A stretch of DNA of 64,000 bases, taken from Daedaleopsis sinensis. Taxonomy: Eukaryota > Basidiomycota > Agaricomycetes > Polyporales > Polyporaceae. The stretch is from contig CM066306.1 in the NCBI GenBank assembly GCA_033807695.1, positions 496,001 through 560,000 on the forward strand. The letters run 5' to 3'. Below the pieces are notes generated by a model that had not been told where the DNA came from, did no database searches, and worked only from the letters and a program-made list of their open reading frames with translations. The position numbers and the translations under genes were made by a program. Shown here in pieces: positions 1 through 10,330 of this stretch (positions within the stretch are counted from its first letter, which is position 1; each line of letters begins with the position of its first letter).

Positions 1-1
1 T

Positions 2-124
2 ATGGCGCATCATGTCCTCCGTGTACCGGGGAACATGCACAAGCTCTTCGATACCCGTGCAGATGCCGAAGCCCATTACTACGCTAACAAGGGCATCGGT
101 AACGTTCAAATCATCCTGCCGTAG
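2..124 (+). CDS. C-terminal tail of a gene entering from the left; possible RNase H1 N-terminal-like (viroplasmin-type) domain
   Basis: An open frame runs from the window edge to a TAG at 122-124. It encodes about 40 residues that include a VPGNMHKLFDTRADAEAHYY stretch. The pattern (V)PG..hK.FdTRaeAEa.Y resembles the end of the small RNase H1 N-terminal / caulimovirus viroplasmin-like domain, which is common in basidiomycete hypothetical proteins and binds RNA/DNA hybrids in RNase H1. Only the tail is visible, so neither the start nor the rest of the protein can be judged. The ATG at position 2 is probably an internal methionine. The family call is an inference from a short motif. Confidence 0.4.
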   Translation: MAHHVLRVPGNMHKLFDTRADAEAHYYANKGIGNVQIILP

Positions 125-753
125 TTAATACGTACCCGAGCATTTGTGTCCTGTGTCTGTGCGTCGTGTAGGATGAAATCGAACTCTGTGTGTGGTTGTC
201 CTTCGTGGGCTCTTCGAGCATCGAGCGCCGTGTGCGTCGTGGTGCGAGTAGGCAGTCTGTCCGGCACTCAGTATCATACGAAAGCTAGTGATTCGAGGCG
301 TGTATGTGCGGTCTGATGTCACAATCGAAGTCGAGATAGAGAGATAGAGACTGAGGGGAGTACGTAGCCACTGAACGTGAACGATTCTGTTGAACATAGT
401 TCACAGCATGCAAAGCGCCTATGCAACTGCAGCGGGCGTCTAGATGACAGAACCCTAATACGCTTAGACGCCTATCGTCCGCCTTCACTCTGATTTGAAT
501 ACAACAACTTCCTCCTTCACTACCGTGCTGTAAATTTGGGATCCATACCGCCACGACTATAGAGACATATACTACGGTTTAACAACACTCCGCGACGAGG
601 TCCGAAATTCTCGGAGAACGCAGCGGCGGCAGAAACAGGTGAGGGTCGAAAGCGCTACTCCCGATTATCATCCTATCCTCACCCTCCATTCCCTCCTCCC
701 CATCCAACACCTGACCGTCCGCTCTCTAGTGTTCGACAGGGCATATCACAGCC
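125..753. other. Intergenic, upstream region of the KDZ transposase gene
   Basis: No convincing gene. The overlapping short frames on the minus strand have no recognisable motifs or splice pattern. The last 100 bases before the ATG at 754 are C/T-rich, as is common just upstream of basidiomycete start codons. I could not find a terminal inverted repeat that would mark the left end of a KDZ element here. Confidence 0.5.
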
Positions 754-3700
754 ATGCCGCCTCGCACCAAGCGCGCCGGGGACGCGAGTAAAGGCGGCCC
801 TCCAAAAAAGAGACAGGCCAAGTTCAAGATGCGCACGATCGACCCCATCCAGCCGCCTGCTTCGAGCGTGGCCTCGGGATCTGCACCGTCGACGCAGGCC
901 TCCTCCCTGAGACTCACAACGGTAGATACACGCTCGTACCAGATCTACGACCTCCCCGACGGTCGCCTCGGCTCACGACATCAAGATAGCAAGGTCACTG
1001 TGCCCCTGCTAGTACCCGCCGTCGGATCGCACGGCGAGAACGTGGACGGGCCCACGGCGCCATCACACGACAACGTATTAGATCCGGAAGTGGCATCCAT
1101 CATGGGTGGTTACTTGCCAGAGGATCCGCCACTGGCAGAAGAACCGCCAATGAAGAAGAAACGTGCGCGACCCGAGCTGCGCGCAGCGGTAAGTCCGAGT
1201 CTGAGATACCTTTGATACACTCCTGGGCAGTACTTACTGACATATCTGTTTAGGCAAAGGTCCAGGAGTGGCTCCCCCTTCGCGACGAGTTCCTCAACGA
1301 GCTCCTCCGGTTCTATGGAGGAGAGTATGACATGTCATCTCCGGATACGGCCTGTGCTACGTGCGGCACCTCTGTCCTCTCCAACTCTTTCATCCGTTGC
1401 ACGGCATGTGTAACTCGGAGCCTGCACTGTTCGACGTGCATCCTCACCTCGCACAGCCGGCTTCCGCTACACAAACTCGAGGTGTGTACCGAATCGAACA
1501 AAGCGTGACCTCGAAGCTAATACTGCGCTGTCTACAGCAATGGAACGGCAGGCTATGGGTCAAGAAGTCGCTCCGCGACCTCGGACACGTCGTGCAAATA
1601 GGACACGACGGTGGCATGTGTCCGAGTCCAGCACATTCAACCCGCCGCATCGTCCTGGGGCACGTCGATGGTATCCATGAAGTGGAGATCTCGTTTTGCG
1701 AGTGCTTGCAGGAAGATGATACCTTTACACCCCAGTGGAAACAGCTCTTTCGGCAGGGCTGGTTTCCGGCGACTACCAAATGTCCTGCTACTGTGTTCAC
1801 ATTCGAAGTGCTCAATGGCTTTCAAGAGCTCAACCTGCAGAGCAAGACGAGTATATACGACTATTGGCGAACATTAGAGCGCATCACCGACAATACTGCG
1901 ACCGGCGTCTCCCTCGTAAGTTCCCGCAGTTGCGGAACGAGGTACTACAACGTCAAGCATGTACTCACATCGGTTGTAGAACAGATACAAACAAGTTTCG
2001 CATGTGATCCGACTATGGCGCCATCTCACCGCTCTGAAACGTGCGGCCCGATGTCATGATCCATCGGGCGCGGCTGGAACAGCCGAGGGCGACCTTGCCC
2101 TGGACTGCCCAGCGTGCCCGCACCCCGATAAGAACATACCCGACGATTGGGAATCCGCGCCCCTGGAGATCCGGTATCTTCTGCTTCTGTCCTTTGACCG
2201 CGGCACCCTGCTGACCTTCATTTCATTCTAGATGGATATACACACTCTTCCTAATGCTCGACGCGAACTTTCGCGCGAAGCTGAAGGACCGTGGCTTCCA
2301 GGACATGGAGCTAGGTCCGGGATGGTCGTATTATGTCGAGAACACCAAATTCAAGTCACACGTTGCCTCGATAGGCAATCAATCCGACGTAAGTCCGACC
2401 CGACCCGTTTCTGAGACCGTGCATTACTGATTATCAAATATCCATAGAAAAACAACTGCTCCGCCGAGCACAAAGCTATACAGAACGCTAACCTCCGGCG
2501 ACAAGGCTATATCGCGTCCGGGGTCGGGGCGGTTTTGTGCGCGCGACATGCGATGGTGCGCAAGATGGGAGTGGGCGACCTTCCCAACGGCGAGAAGTAT
2601 GTATTCATATCTATTCAATCGCGCGCTGCGAGACGCTGACACACGAGTGCAATCGTAGGTTTCTAATTATGGACTATCTGATGTTCTGCACATTGCTCGG
2701 TGTCGTGCTGATGCTCCTCATATCTTACGATATCGCGTGCCAATGGCACAAAAAACTAGCCGCCCGTGCGCTCCACGGCCTCCCCGCCCACATCGCTACC
2801 GACATCTCCCAGCGCGCAATCCGCTACGCAATTCCGAAGAAGCACATCCGTGTGCACGGCCCCAACCACTCGAAGTTCTCGTTCAACTACCTACAGCACG
2901 TCGGCAGGACTTACGGTGAGGGCATCGAAGCACACTGGGCTCACATGAATCCGGTCGCTCTCAGTGCCCGAGAGATGGCCCCGGGAATGCGGCGCGAGCA
3001 CATGAACGACCACTGGGCTGGCTGGAACTGGCAGAAGACCGTCGGCTTTGGTAAGTACATTTGCTACTCTGTTACTACAGTGTTCTGCTGATCTAACACG
3101 CTGACATTTTGTTTCTTTGACAGCCTCTCACCTCCTCAAGCTTCTCAGCGAAGCCGACCGGATGCACGCCAAGCAGCATGCCGCGCACATCACGTTCGAG
3201 GCAACGTTCAAGCCGGAAGACGTCGAACGATGGGATGCGGAGGTGAAGGCGTGGCAAGAGAATCCCCGCGAAGCGGACGATCCGTACGAGGAGAAACGCT
3301 CAAGTACGTCGTACCCGTACACACCGTCTCTATCCCTTCTTATGTCCCGCCGTATTGTAGCGACTACGATCAGGTCAACTCGCCTTGAGATCGCAGACGA
3401 GGAGGCAAAAGAACTCGCCGCAGGTACTCTCCCTCCGCACGACGTGTCGCCCGGTGTCTTCCTACAGGTCGGCTTGGAGATAGAGGAGCATCAGTGAGCA
3501 TATCCTCACCGAAACATTGTGTCGTGACACTAACCCGGCATGGCGCTGCAGACGTTCTCTCAAGCGCCGGGACAAGACGGCGTCGAGCACCAATGCGACT
3601 CTGGCCGAGGTTCAGGAAAAGCGTAACGCGTTGACCCGCCGCATCGAAACCTGGCAAGGCATGCAAGATCTTCACATGCCTATTGTCATGCAGTTCCGCA

Positions 3701-4911
3701 GCAGCGGGAACCCCTCCTTCCTGGCGACTACGCTGCAGCGCGCCGTCGGACTCGCGCCGAATCCACCCGGGACTTCTTCTGCACCTCCCGCTCCCGAGCC
3801 GAGCCTCAACGATGCCATGGGTACGTACTTACAACCTGCTGACAGCCCGAACTAATCCCCAACTGATGCGCACTCGTCGACAGCCTCCGAGACGCCACTG
3901 ATTGGCTCGAGCTTGCCCACGGCGTCTGCCGAAGACCACGCACGCAAGGCAGAGGACATTCCGCTCTGGCTGCCGTCGGCGTTGCCCGCGATCCTGCGTA
4001 CGTCGCTCGCACCTGGGCTGGTTGACAAGGAGCGGCGTCTGCGAATCGCTCAGGCGGACGACGCCCTAGAAGACATCCGCCGCCTTCGACGCATCCTCAC
4101 AGGCATCGCCGACTTCAAGCGTTTCAACGTCTCCGGCACGGGCCAGCGCACGGCGGGTAAGGTTCGAAGTCTCTTTGCGAAGTTTCAAGACAAAGTGACG
4201 CGTGCTGCGGAGCGTTATCGCGCGTCTCGTGCCGCGTTGCTCAACCTCGACAAGGGAGGGGAATGGGAATCCCGTTTCAAGGAGCTCGCCGACAGTGACC
4301 TCCGTGGACCCGGCCGCGATGAAGAAGACGAGCCGAGCGAAGGACGCTACGAAATGTCCTGGATTTGGCTCGTTCCCCGAGGAATCGGCTTCGGACTTCC
4401 TGACGGCGTGTTGGGGGAGCTCGACGCGAACGAGTTCCTCGCGAATGTCAAGGTCGAATGGGCGCGGAGTCAAGCGCGCGCTGAGCGTTGGAGGGAGGAA
4501 GTGATTCTTCTCCAGGAGGAGATGCGCCGCGTTATCGCGTACTTCCGGTGGAAGGCCCGGTGGTGGTGCGAGCAAGGCCGTCGGCGGCTGGAGGTAGAGC
4601 AGCCGTTGCAGCAGGGTCTCGCTGCCTACGCCGAGTACCAGGCGTCGATCTACGATCGGCTGGCCCAGCGCTGTGCACAGACATGGATCCCATACCTCCG
4701 CACACGCGCCGAACCGATGCCGGCATGGGCATCCGACTTCGTCGTCCCTAACAAGGCGGGCGGCTCCCATGTGGCTGGAGGCGCTCAAGCCCCGTTGCCT
4801 GCAGATGTACGCGCTGGGGTGTCTGTTTCTACCGCGCTCCCGGGAGATGGCTCGTCGAGCTCTGACTCCGACTTGGAGAGTGAAGATCTTCACCAGGATA
4901 GTCTGTACTAG
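754..4911 (+). CDS. KDZ-superfamily (Kyakuja-Dileera-Zisupton) transposase with CxC2 cysteine cluster
   Basis: A multi-exon gene encoding roughly 1,000 residues. Exon 1 (754-1188) is a basic, low-complexity N-terminus. Exon 2 (from 1254) carries the CxC2 zinc-binding cluster: paired cysteines in CATC, RCTAC and HCSTC, then an LPLH motif. A second Cys/His patch (LDCPACPHPD) lies near 2100. The catalytic RNase H-fold acidic residues are all present: Asp in FLMLDANFR (about 2250), Asp in ISYDIACQW (about 2725) and Glu in GEGIEAHWAHMNP (about 2910-2950). The C-terminal exons (3117-4911) are Arg/Glu-rich helical sequence ending in an acidic serine-rich tail. Introns are short with canonical ends (for example 1189-1253). 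I see no stop or frameshift that splicing cannot remove, so the gene may be functional. Element ends were not identified. The superfamily call is strong; exact exon borders after 3000 are approximate. Confidence 0.85.
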
Positions 4912-5245
4912 CATCAAATCGTGTATCTCGTATTGTGTAGTTGAGTATGGCAATGCTCGTAGCGCTCGTTCTCGAACTTAGCGTGTCGTGAAGTCGAACA
5001 TCATTAGCGCCGACCGCCGAACTTAGTGCGTTACGGTGAACCTAACAGTAAGCAGGCTCCTTCGAGTGCTACACTTCACGTTTTGGGGTGATTCGTATCC
5101 CTAGCCTCATGGAATACAAACAATTATTATGATCCCGCTATGATACAGAACTGCCACTTGAATGTGCAGAGGTTGTATCCATGTACTGCCTGAATTATAT
5201 GCCGCTCTGAGGTACTACACCTCTAGAAGGGGTGAGAATAACAAA
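4912..5245. other. 3' flank of the KDZ gene
   Basis: No gene recognised. AT-richer than the coding region, and leads into the 91-bp tandem array. It may be the 3' untranslated and subterminal part of the KDZ element. Confidence 0.4.
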
Positions 5246-5990
5246 TAAAGGGCTGTACTTCTGTACTACCTTCAATAGCAGAGAGTAGACCCGGAATACG
5301 CAACTTCCGACATATTACAATGCCCCGAGGGTGAGTACAGCAACCCGGGCGTTGTACTACCCTCAATAACAGCCTGTAGACCCCGAATACACAACTTCTG
5401 GTGTATTACAATGCCCCGAGGGCGAGTATAGCAACCCGGGTGTTGTACTACCGTCAATAACAGCCTGTAGAGCCCGAATACACAACTTCTGATATATTAC
5501 AATGCCCCGAGAGCGAGTATAGCAACCCGGGCGTTGTACTACCTTCAATGACAGCCTGTAGACCCCGAATACACAACTTCTGGTGTATTACAATGCCCCG
5601 AGGGCGAGTATAGCAACCCGGGCGTTGTACTACCCTCAATAACAGCCTGTAGACCCCGAATACACAACTTCTGGTGTATTACAATGCCCCGAGGGCGAGT
5701 ATAGCAATTCCGACGTTGTACAACTGTCAATAACAGCCTGTAGAGCCCGAATACACAACTTCTGATATATTACAATGCCCCGAGAGCGAGTATAGCAACC
5801 CGGGCGTTGTACTACCTTCAATGACAGCCTGTAGACCCCGAATACACAACTTCTGGTGTATTACAATGCCCCGAGGGCGAGTATAGCAACCCGGGTGTTG
5901 TACTACCGTCAATAGCAGCCTGTAGAGCCCCGTATATACAACTTCCGATGTATTACAATCATACCCGTGGGCGTAACTACAAGAGGGTCG
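5246..5990. repeat. 91-bp tandem repeat array, about 8 units, with a 273-bp higher-order period
   Basis: The marker CAACTTC(T/C) recurs at about 5301, 5392, 5483, 5574, 5665, 5756, 5847 and 5938, exactly 91 bp apart each time. Each unit contains TGTATTACAATGCCCCGAG followed by a GTTGTACTAC motif. The first and last copies are diverged. The variant near 5467-5575 recurs almost exactly at 5740-5848, which is 273 bp (three units) away, so a three-unit block was itself duplicated. 91 is not a multiple of 3, and the 61-residue open frames in it step by 91, so it is not coding. It lies 3' of the KDZ gene and could be its subterminal region (inference). Confidence 0.9.
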
Positions 5991-6330
5991 TTGTACTACG
6001 CTGATCTACAACCTGTGTATGGTTCGATAAGCAACCTCTGGAGTATTACAATGACCCTGGATCATCCATTCACAAGCTGTACCTATAGAGGGGGCAGCCG
6101 CTGTAATACTCTGGCCAGTAGGTTATATAATACAATGTTGGCCAGTCCTAACATTATGGAATATGCAGTTTAGTGGGTCATTGTATTACAACAGTGGTAA
6201 CTACAGCTGTTGGGAGGCATATGTGGAGGTGGGCGGGGTTGGCATGGAGGAAACGCATCGTATTATGACTCCTAGACTAGAGCTGCCAAGGCCGTGTACC
6301 ACGAGTCAATAATGTAATGAAGTACTTCGA
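5991..6330. repeat. Degenerate continuation of the tandem array
   Basis: The motifs GTTGTACTAC, GTATTACAATG and TGTAATACTCTGG persist with irregular spacing up to about 6200, then fade. No gene is recognised. It looks like decayed array units. Confidence 0.5.
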
Positions 6331-6664
6331 GTTGCGTTGTGATTAAGAAGGACCTCTGCTCCGGGTGCTACGTCAGTCGAAGGTGCGAGAGTGTGGCGAG
6401 GTGATCACCAAGGGAGCCAGCAGCGAGCTGGAAAAGTGATGAATGAGGGAAGGGACGAGTGGCGGGCGGAGCGAAGTGGATCGCAGCGAGCGAGTCAGAA
6501 GGCGAAGGGCGGATGTCGTAGATCGAAAGTGGAGAGTCGAGGGCCGGATGTCAACAATAGTGAGAGCGAGAATCAGAACGAAAAGAGAGGATGACAGCGG
6601 ATAGATGATGTATTGCTGATGAGATGGTGGTAGTGGTACCAATATGAGAGCTAAACTACGGGGG
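6331..6664 (-). repeat. Dispersed repeat, copy 1 (matches 50470-50800 in opposite orientation)
   Basis: The reverse complement contains, in order, AGCTCTCATA..GGTACCAC, GCAATACATCATCT, CTTTCGATCTACGAC, GATCACCTCGCC and CGCACCTTCGAC. The same string of motifs with the same spacing occurs on the plus strand at 50470-50800. It is non-coding. No clear terminal repeat was found, so its class is unknown. Confidence 0.65.
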
Positions 6665-7227
6665 GCAGAAGAGGGATCAACATTCCCTGAGCGCCGAACG
6701 GGCCCCGCTAGGCGCTGATCGAGGAGGTCTGCCGCTAAGCGCTGAACGAGAACTTGTGCAGCTAATTAAGCGCCAAGCGATTTTTTGCCGACTTCTGCTG
6801 ACGGGAACCTGCGTAGCGGGCCGTATTATGTAATTAACGCCCAAAATATGATGGAGGGCGCGGAGAGAGTCGGGACGTTGTATCACCAGAAAGCGGACAT
6901 AGTCGGGATAGGGGCTTCATTCCGATGCTGTTCCGATGTCCACGTGGTGTCCTCCATGGCCTAGGCGCCGACTGGACGGCCATAGGCGCTCCCCCGTCAG
7001 AGGAGAAAAAGGTGTCTAATGTATGAGCGAACAGCGGCACTCAGGGAGACAAACAGATTTTTCCATGCACGGCGAATGAAACAGCTATACGTGGATACCA
7101 CAAAGACGGTGGAAGATACAATAGAGCGTGAGGTGTAAAACGCTCGGGACGGACGAGCTATCACTGCCGGAGGAGCAGCACAGGTCGGGACGGAGGATGA
7201 AAAGGTGTTGACATTATACCGTTTAGC
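6665..7227. other. Non-genic stretch with repeated GCGC-GA(A/T)CG motifs
   Basis: Between 6690 and 6780 the short motif GAGCGCCGAACG recurs with variations (GGCGCTGATCG, AAGCGCTGAACG, AAGCGCCAAGCG). No coding sequence is recognised. It is probably old repeat debris between the dispersed repeat and the truncated DUF4470 paralogue. Confidence 0.4.
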
Positions 7228-7855
7228 TTACGCAAATGGGCCCATGAACGTCATTTTGTATGTTGCGCCGAGCCTACAAGATCGTCCGTACGCTGCTGTC
7301 GCCTGCAACTCGTATTTGAACACATCTGCTTGGAAGAACGACCAGGAATTCTAACACACGTACGTCGCAGTCCCTCACTACTCACCAGGGTCCGGGCATG
7401 CTCATAGACTCCTACACAAGGTACACACTCCTGAAAATCAAAGACGCACCGCGATATCTCGGCTGCACGATCATCAACTCACGCGCAGTGATGGAGATCC
7501 TCCTTCTCGGCCCGTCCCAATCTCTCCCGCGACCGCTTTCCGAGCTCGCAACCCGCGAAGAGCTCACGACATGGCTCACCCGCGTGCTCTTCCACGCGTT
7601 CATTCACGGACGCACTTCGCAGTGCTACCACCACGACACTCGCCTTCCCCACAACCTCGTCGCCTTCTTCGGCCTCCTCATGTACCTCCATCGGGTCGGC
7701 TATCCCGGACACTGGCTGTCAGCCTTCCTCGCGCGGGTCCTCAGCGGGCGTATGGTGGCGGACGTCGTGCCTTACACGGGCACATACCCGATTCCCATCT
7801 ACGAATACAAACGACGTGTACCTTCGCGTACGCTCCGCACGGACCCATGGCTCGT
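7228..7855 (+). pseudogene. 5'-truncated DUF4470-family paralogue, left half, interrupted by the CMC transposon
   Basis: Translation matches the C-terminal third of the intact genes at 39723-43295 and 51090-54652: MNVILYVAPSLQDRPYAA, then after a short intron (7359-7419) YTLLKI...RYLGCTI, then LPHNLVAFFGLLM, GYPGHWLS and ARVLSGRMV. It starts abruptly near 7228, so the TPR and DUF4470 parts are missing. A TAA lies in frame within the first exon (about 7350), where the paralogues read straight through. The frame is cut after DPWLV by the transposon at 7856 and resumes at 20061. Other than truncation, one stop and the insertion, this half is well preserved. Confidence 0.85.
7852..7855. repeat. 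Target site duplication TCGT, left copy
   Basis: TCGT precedes the left transposon end and recurs at 20057-20060. Comparing with the uninterrupted paralogues at codons for DPWLVEFET shows that a single TCGT at this point gives the uninterrupted frame, so the duplication is 4 bp. Confidence 0.85.
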
Positions 7856-7867
7856 CACTGCGGGAAG
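7856..7867 (+). repeat. Left terminal inverted repeat of the CMC element
   Basis: CACTGCGGGAAG, perfect inverse of 20045-20056. Beyond 12 bp the similarity continues imperfectly (AAAACGC versus TATTTACGC, then TTGAT). Confidence 0.9.
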
Positions 7868-8230
7868 AAAACGCATTGATTTCCATTGTTTTTTACAATG
7901 AAACTCCGAAATCAGTGATTAATACACTGACTTTTGCCCCACTTTAAATCAATGTAAACTCTTGTAGGGTGATAATCATTGTTTTAGACTCCGAAAATCA
8001 GCGCTTAGAAAGCACTGCCACACACGCTGAGCGGCATTGTCCCACACAGTGGAAATTCATCGTCCACTACACCTCCAACCATTGCATCATCCATAAGGTA
8101 GGAAGTGCCCTGCCACGGCTCGTGCTGTGTCTTAACTGACCTTTTGGTGCAGTGTATAGCGTTCCAGGCCTTAGCTGCATGCATCTGCTCGCACAGGAAG
8201 AAGTCGCCACGAGTTAGCTAGCTACGCCAG
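7868..8230. repeat. Left subterminal repeat region of the CMC element
   Basis: Contains multiple CATTG/CAATG motifs and a diverged direct repeat (CATTGTTTT..ACTCCGAAA.TCAG near 7885 and 7978). No gene is recognised. In CACTA elements such regions are the binding arrays of the TnpA-type protein (known for plant EnSpm; inferred here). Confidence 0.65.
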
Positions 8231-8339
8231 CCTGGCCCGCCACCGCGCTCAGGGATGTGAAGCACCGTGCTCCTCACGACCATCCACCCTGCACGACACC
8301 CCAAGCTTCCTCGCCTCGCCCGTTGCGACCGCCGCGCGC

Positions 8340-8715
8340 ATGACCACAGAGTCTCTCCGGGTCGTCATCGTCTCCCCGCTTTTCAACCCGCCCGCCCCCG
8401 AACCTCCTTCCCCCGCCGCGGCCACGGCCACGGCTACGGCGGCCCCATCGCAGTCGAGACACCCACCACCCGAATACGGTTACGAACACGAGCGCAGCAG
8501 CAGCCCCACCGGGGTCTCGCTCACGGCGTGCTGGGATGGCGTGCAGCCTGAGCGGCTGCCGATGTTTGTGTTCGTGCAGGCGACGCAGGCCGCGCAGGAC
8601 ACTGGCCACGTCCTGCTCGACATCGACCTCCTCCTCCGCGGCACGGCGTCCGAGGCCAAGGCCGAGGAGCCCCTCCCACCCGACGCGTTCCGCGCCGCCG
8701 AGCGCGTCTTCTCTG
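8340..8715 (+). other. Possible coding exon of unknown identity inside the transposon
   Basis: A GC-rich open frame starting MTTESLRVVIVSPLFNPPAP, Pro/Ala-rich, then PMFVFVQATQAAQDTG and a C-terminal DAFRAAERVFS, followed directly by a GTGCGT donor-like site. Codon composition resembles host genes more than the AT-richer transposase genes next to it, so it may be another captured host exon. I do not recognise a family. A long minus-strand frame over the same bases is probably a GC-rich shadow. Confidence 0.25.
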
Positions 8716-8895
8716 GTGCGTGTCCCGTTTCTGCCCCCCGCTGCCCGCAGCCCTCTGCTCTGTCTTTGCGGAGCTGGAGGGACCCAGCGAACGAGAGGTA
8801 GCAACTGGAAGCCGCTGGATGCTCGTGCTCATTCATGTACGTGTCCCGTGTTGAAAGTACTGGACACGACAGGCAATGGACAATGTTTTCTCCCG

Positions 8896-8961
8896 GAACT
8901 AGCCTAGGAGCTAGCCTTGTGACTGGACTCCTGGTCACAACGCTAGCTACCAGGCTAGTTC
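8896..8961. repeat. 66-bp near-perfect hairpin (28-bp arms, 10-nt loop)
   Basis: The left arm begins GAACTAGCCTAGGAGC and the right arm is its inverse with 3 mismatches in 28. The loop is at 8924-8933. It contains nested CTAG palindromes. It lies in a non-coding part of the CMC element. It could be a regulatory hairpin, or a tiny foldback insertion. Confidence 0.7.
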
Positions 8962-10330
8962 AGGTCCGGAATCTGAACGAAGGGCAGTAACAAATCGTTA
9001 TAAAGCGTTGTGCTTCCTAATCAGGAAGGTGACACGCGCTGGGGCGCAGTCCCGATATGTAACAACAACCTTGAAGCATCTGTTGCTTGTAGTAGTTCGC
9101 CTCAAGCGCTCCTCCCACCCCCTTTCCCTTTTCCTTCTGACTCCCCCGTGTTTGCGCTCTCGCTCAATGTGGTGTTCATGCGCTGTATAGATGACACGCT
9201 GCTCGGCAAGAATGCGTACAAGGATGTCGCCGGAAACAATCATCGCCAGACATTCAACCCTGGATGGGCATATCGCAGTTGTCTCTACTCCTGGACGGTT
9301 AGGGAGCGCAGGAGATTGGTCGACGCTGCTGAGCATCCGGGGGACGGAAGGAGGACTTGGAATGGTGAGAAGTGGTGACCAGGTGAGTTCAACACCGTCT
9401 ACCAATTTACTGCAGGTGTCCTAACTCCCTTCATCCCTGCCCTACTATCACGCCTCCTTCATCTCGTGCGAGTGGCACAGCCAGATCAAGTGTTCCCCAC
9501 CTCTTGCCGTTGCCAGCACAACCTGGGGGATACTCACGTGATGGTGTTGTTGATGCACCGGCGCGTCTCGCGTAGCACACATTTTCACACCTTGCAAATC
9601 ATACATATAGCCGCAAGAGCTCTTTTCTCCCCCTTCTCCCCCCTCGACATGGCCGTCGCTGTGCTCGCTCTTCGCTACTCGTCTCGTCTGTCATCTTCCT
9701 TTCCCTCAGTTGATCCCCTCCATGAGCGGCACTCAAATGCTGGACGTGTCGCTGCTCAGGCCCACATAAGGTATGTGTCCCCCGAATTATGAACCTCCGC
9801 ACAGCCTACTGGCTGGTCTGCTTTCTGTAGGGCAGCTGCAAATGGCCCATATGTCCTCGTCTGCGCGTAGTTGAGTAGTGGCGAGTAGCAGCTATACGTT
9901 GCGAAAGCCCAAAGTGTTTTGACCGCCCCCGACACTTTGACTTAAAGACGAGCAGACGACGTGACACATGGGGCATTAGCTAGCGCTACCTCGTGCGACC
10001 TTTGCGCTCGACCGAGCCCCTCATATTTCATTCTCGTCAATGTGCCCTGGTACTGGTGCTGTATTGAGGTTGCTCCCTTGTCGCTGTGCACTCACGTCTC
10101 TGCCATGCTCAACTGGACTCTACTTGGTTGTGCCTATCCGCTGCTGCTTAGTGTCGTACCTGAGGTGGCTGTCCAGGTCTGTGATCACCAATCTCATATA
10201 TCATCATGCAGCAGAAGTCCGGAGACGTCCTTCAGTTTTTATTGCCCCACGTGCATATTCTTAGCATAAAATACGCTGCGGCGTTCTGCGTGAGTCCGAT
10301 ATCATATATCAATAATACATACAGCTGCGT
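8962..10330. other. Transposon interior, downstream of the transposase gene, no recognised gene
   Basis: Several short frames exist (for example 9191-9424 plus, with a possible exon ending in a GTGAGT donor near 9380), but no domain is recognisable. These may be decayed captured sequence or spacer. Confidence 0.35.

Noticed and set aside
4066..4953. 295-residue minus-strand frame
   Set aside because: Lies antisense to the well-spliced C-terminal exons of the KDZ gene; no motif. GC-rich shadow.
5272..5912. Series of 61-residue minus-strand frames and a CRISPR-like regular repeat
   Set aside because: The frames step by 91 bp and merely reflect the tandem repeat. There are no variable spacers between short repeats, and the genome is eukaryotic.
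8274..8804. 176-residue minus-strand frame
   Set aside because: Arg/Gly-rich composition typical of antisense GC-rich DNA; no splice context or motif.
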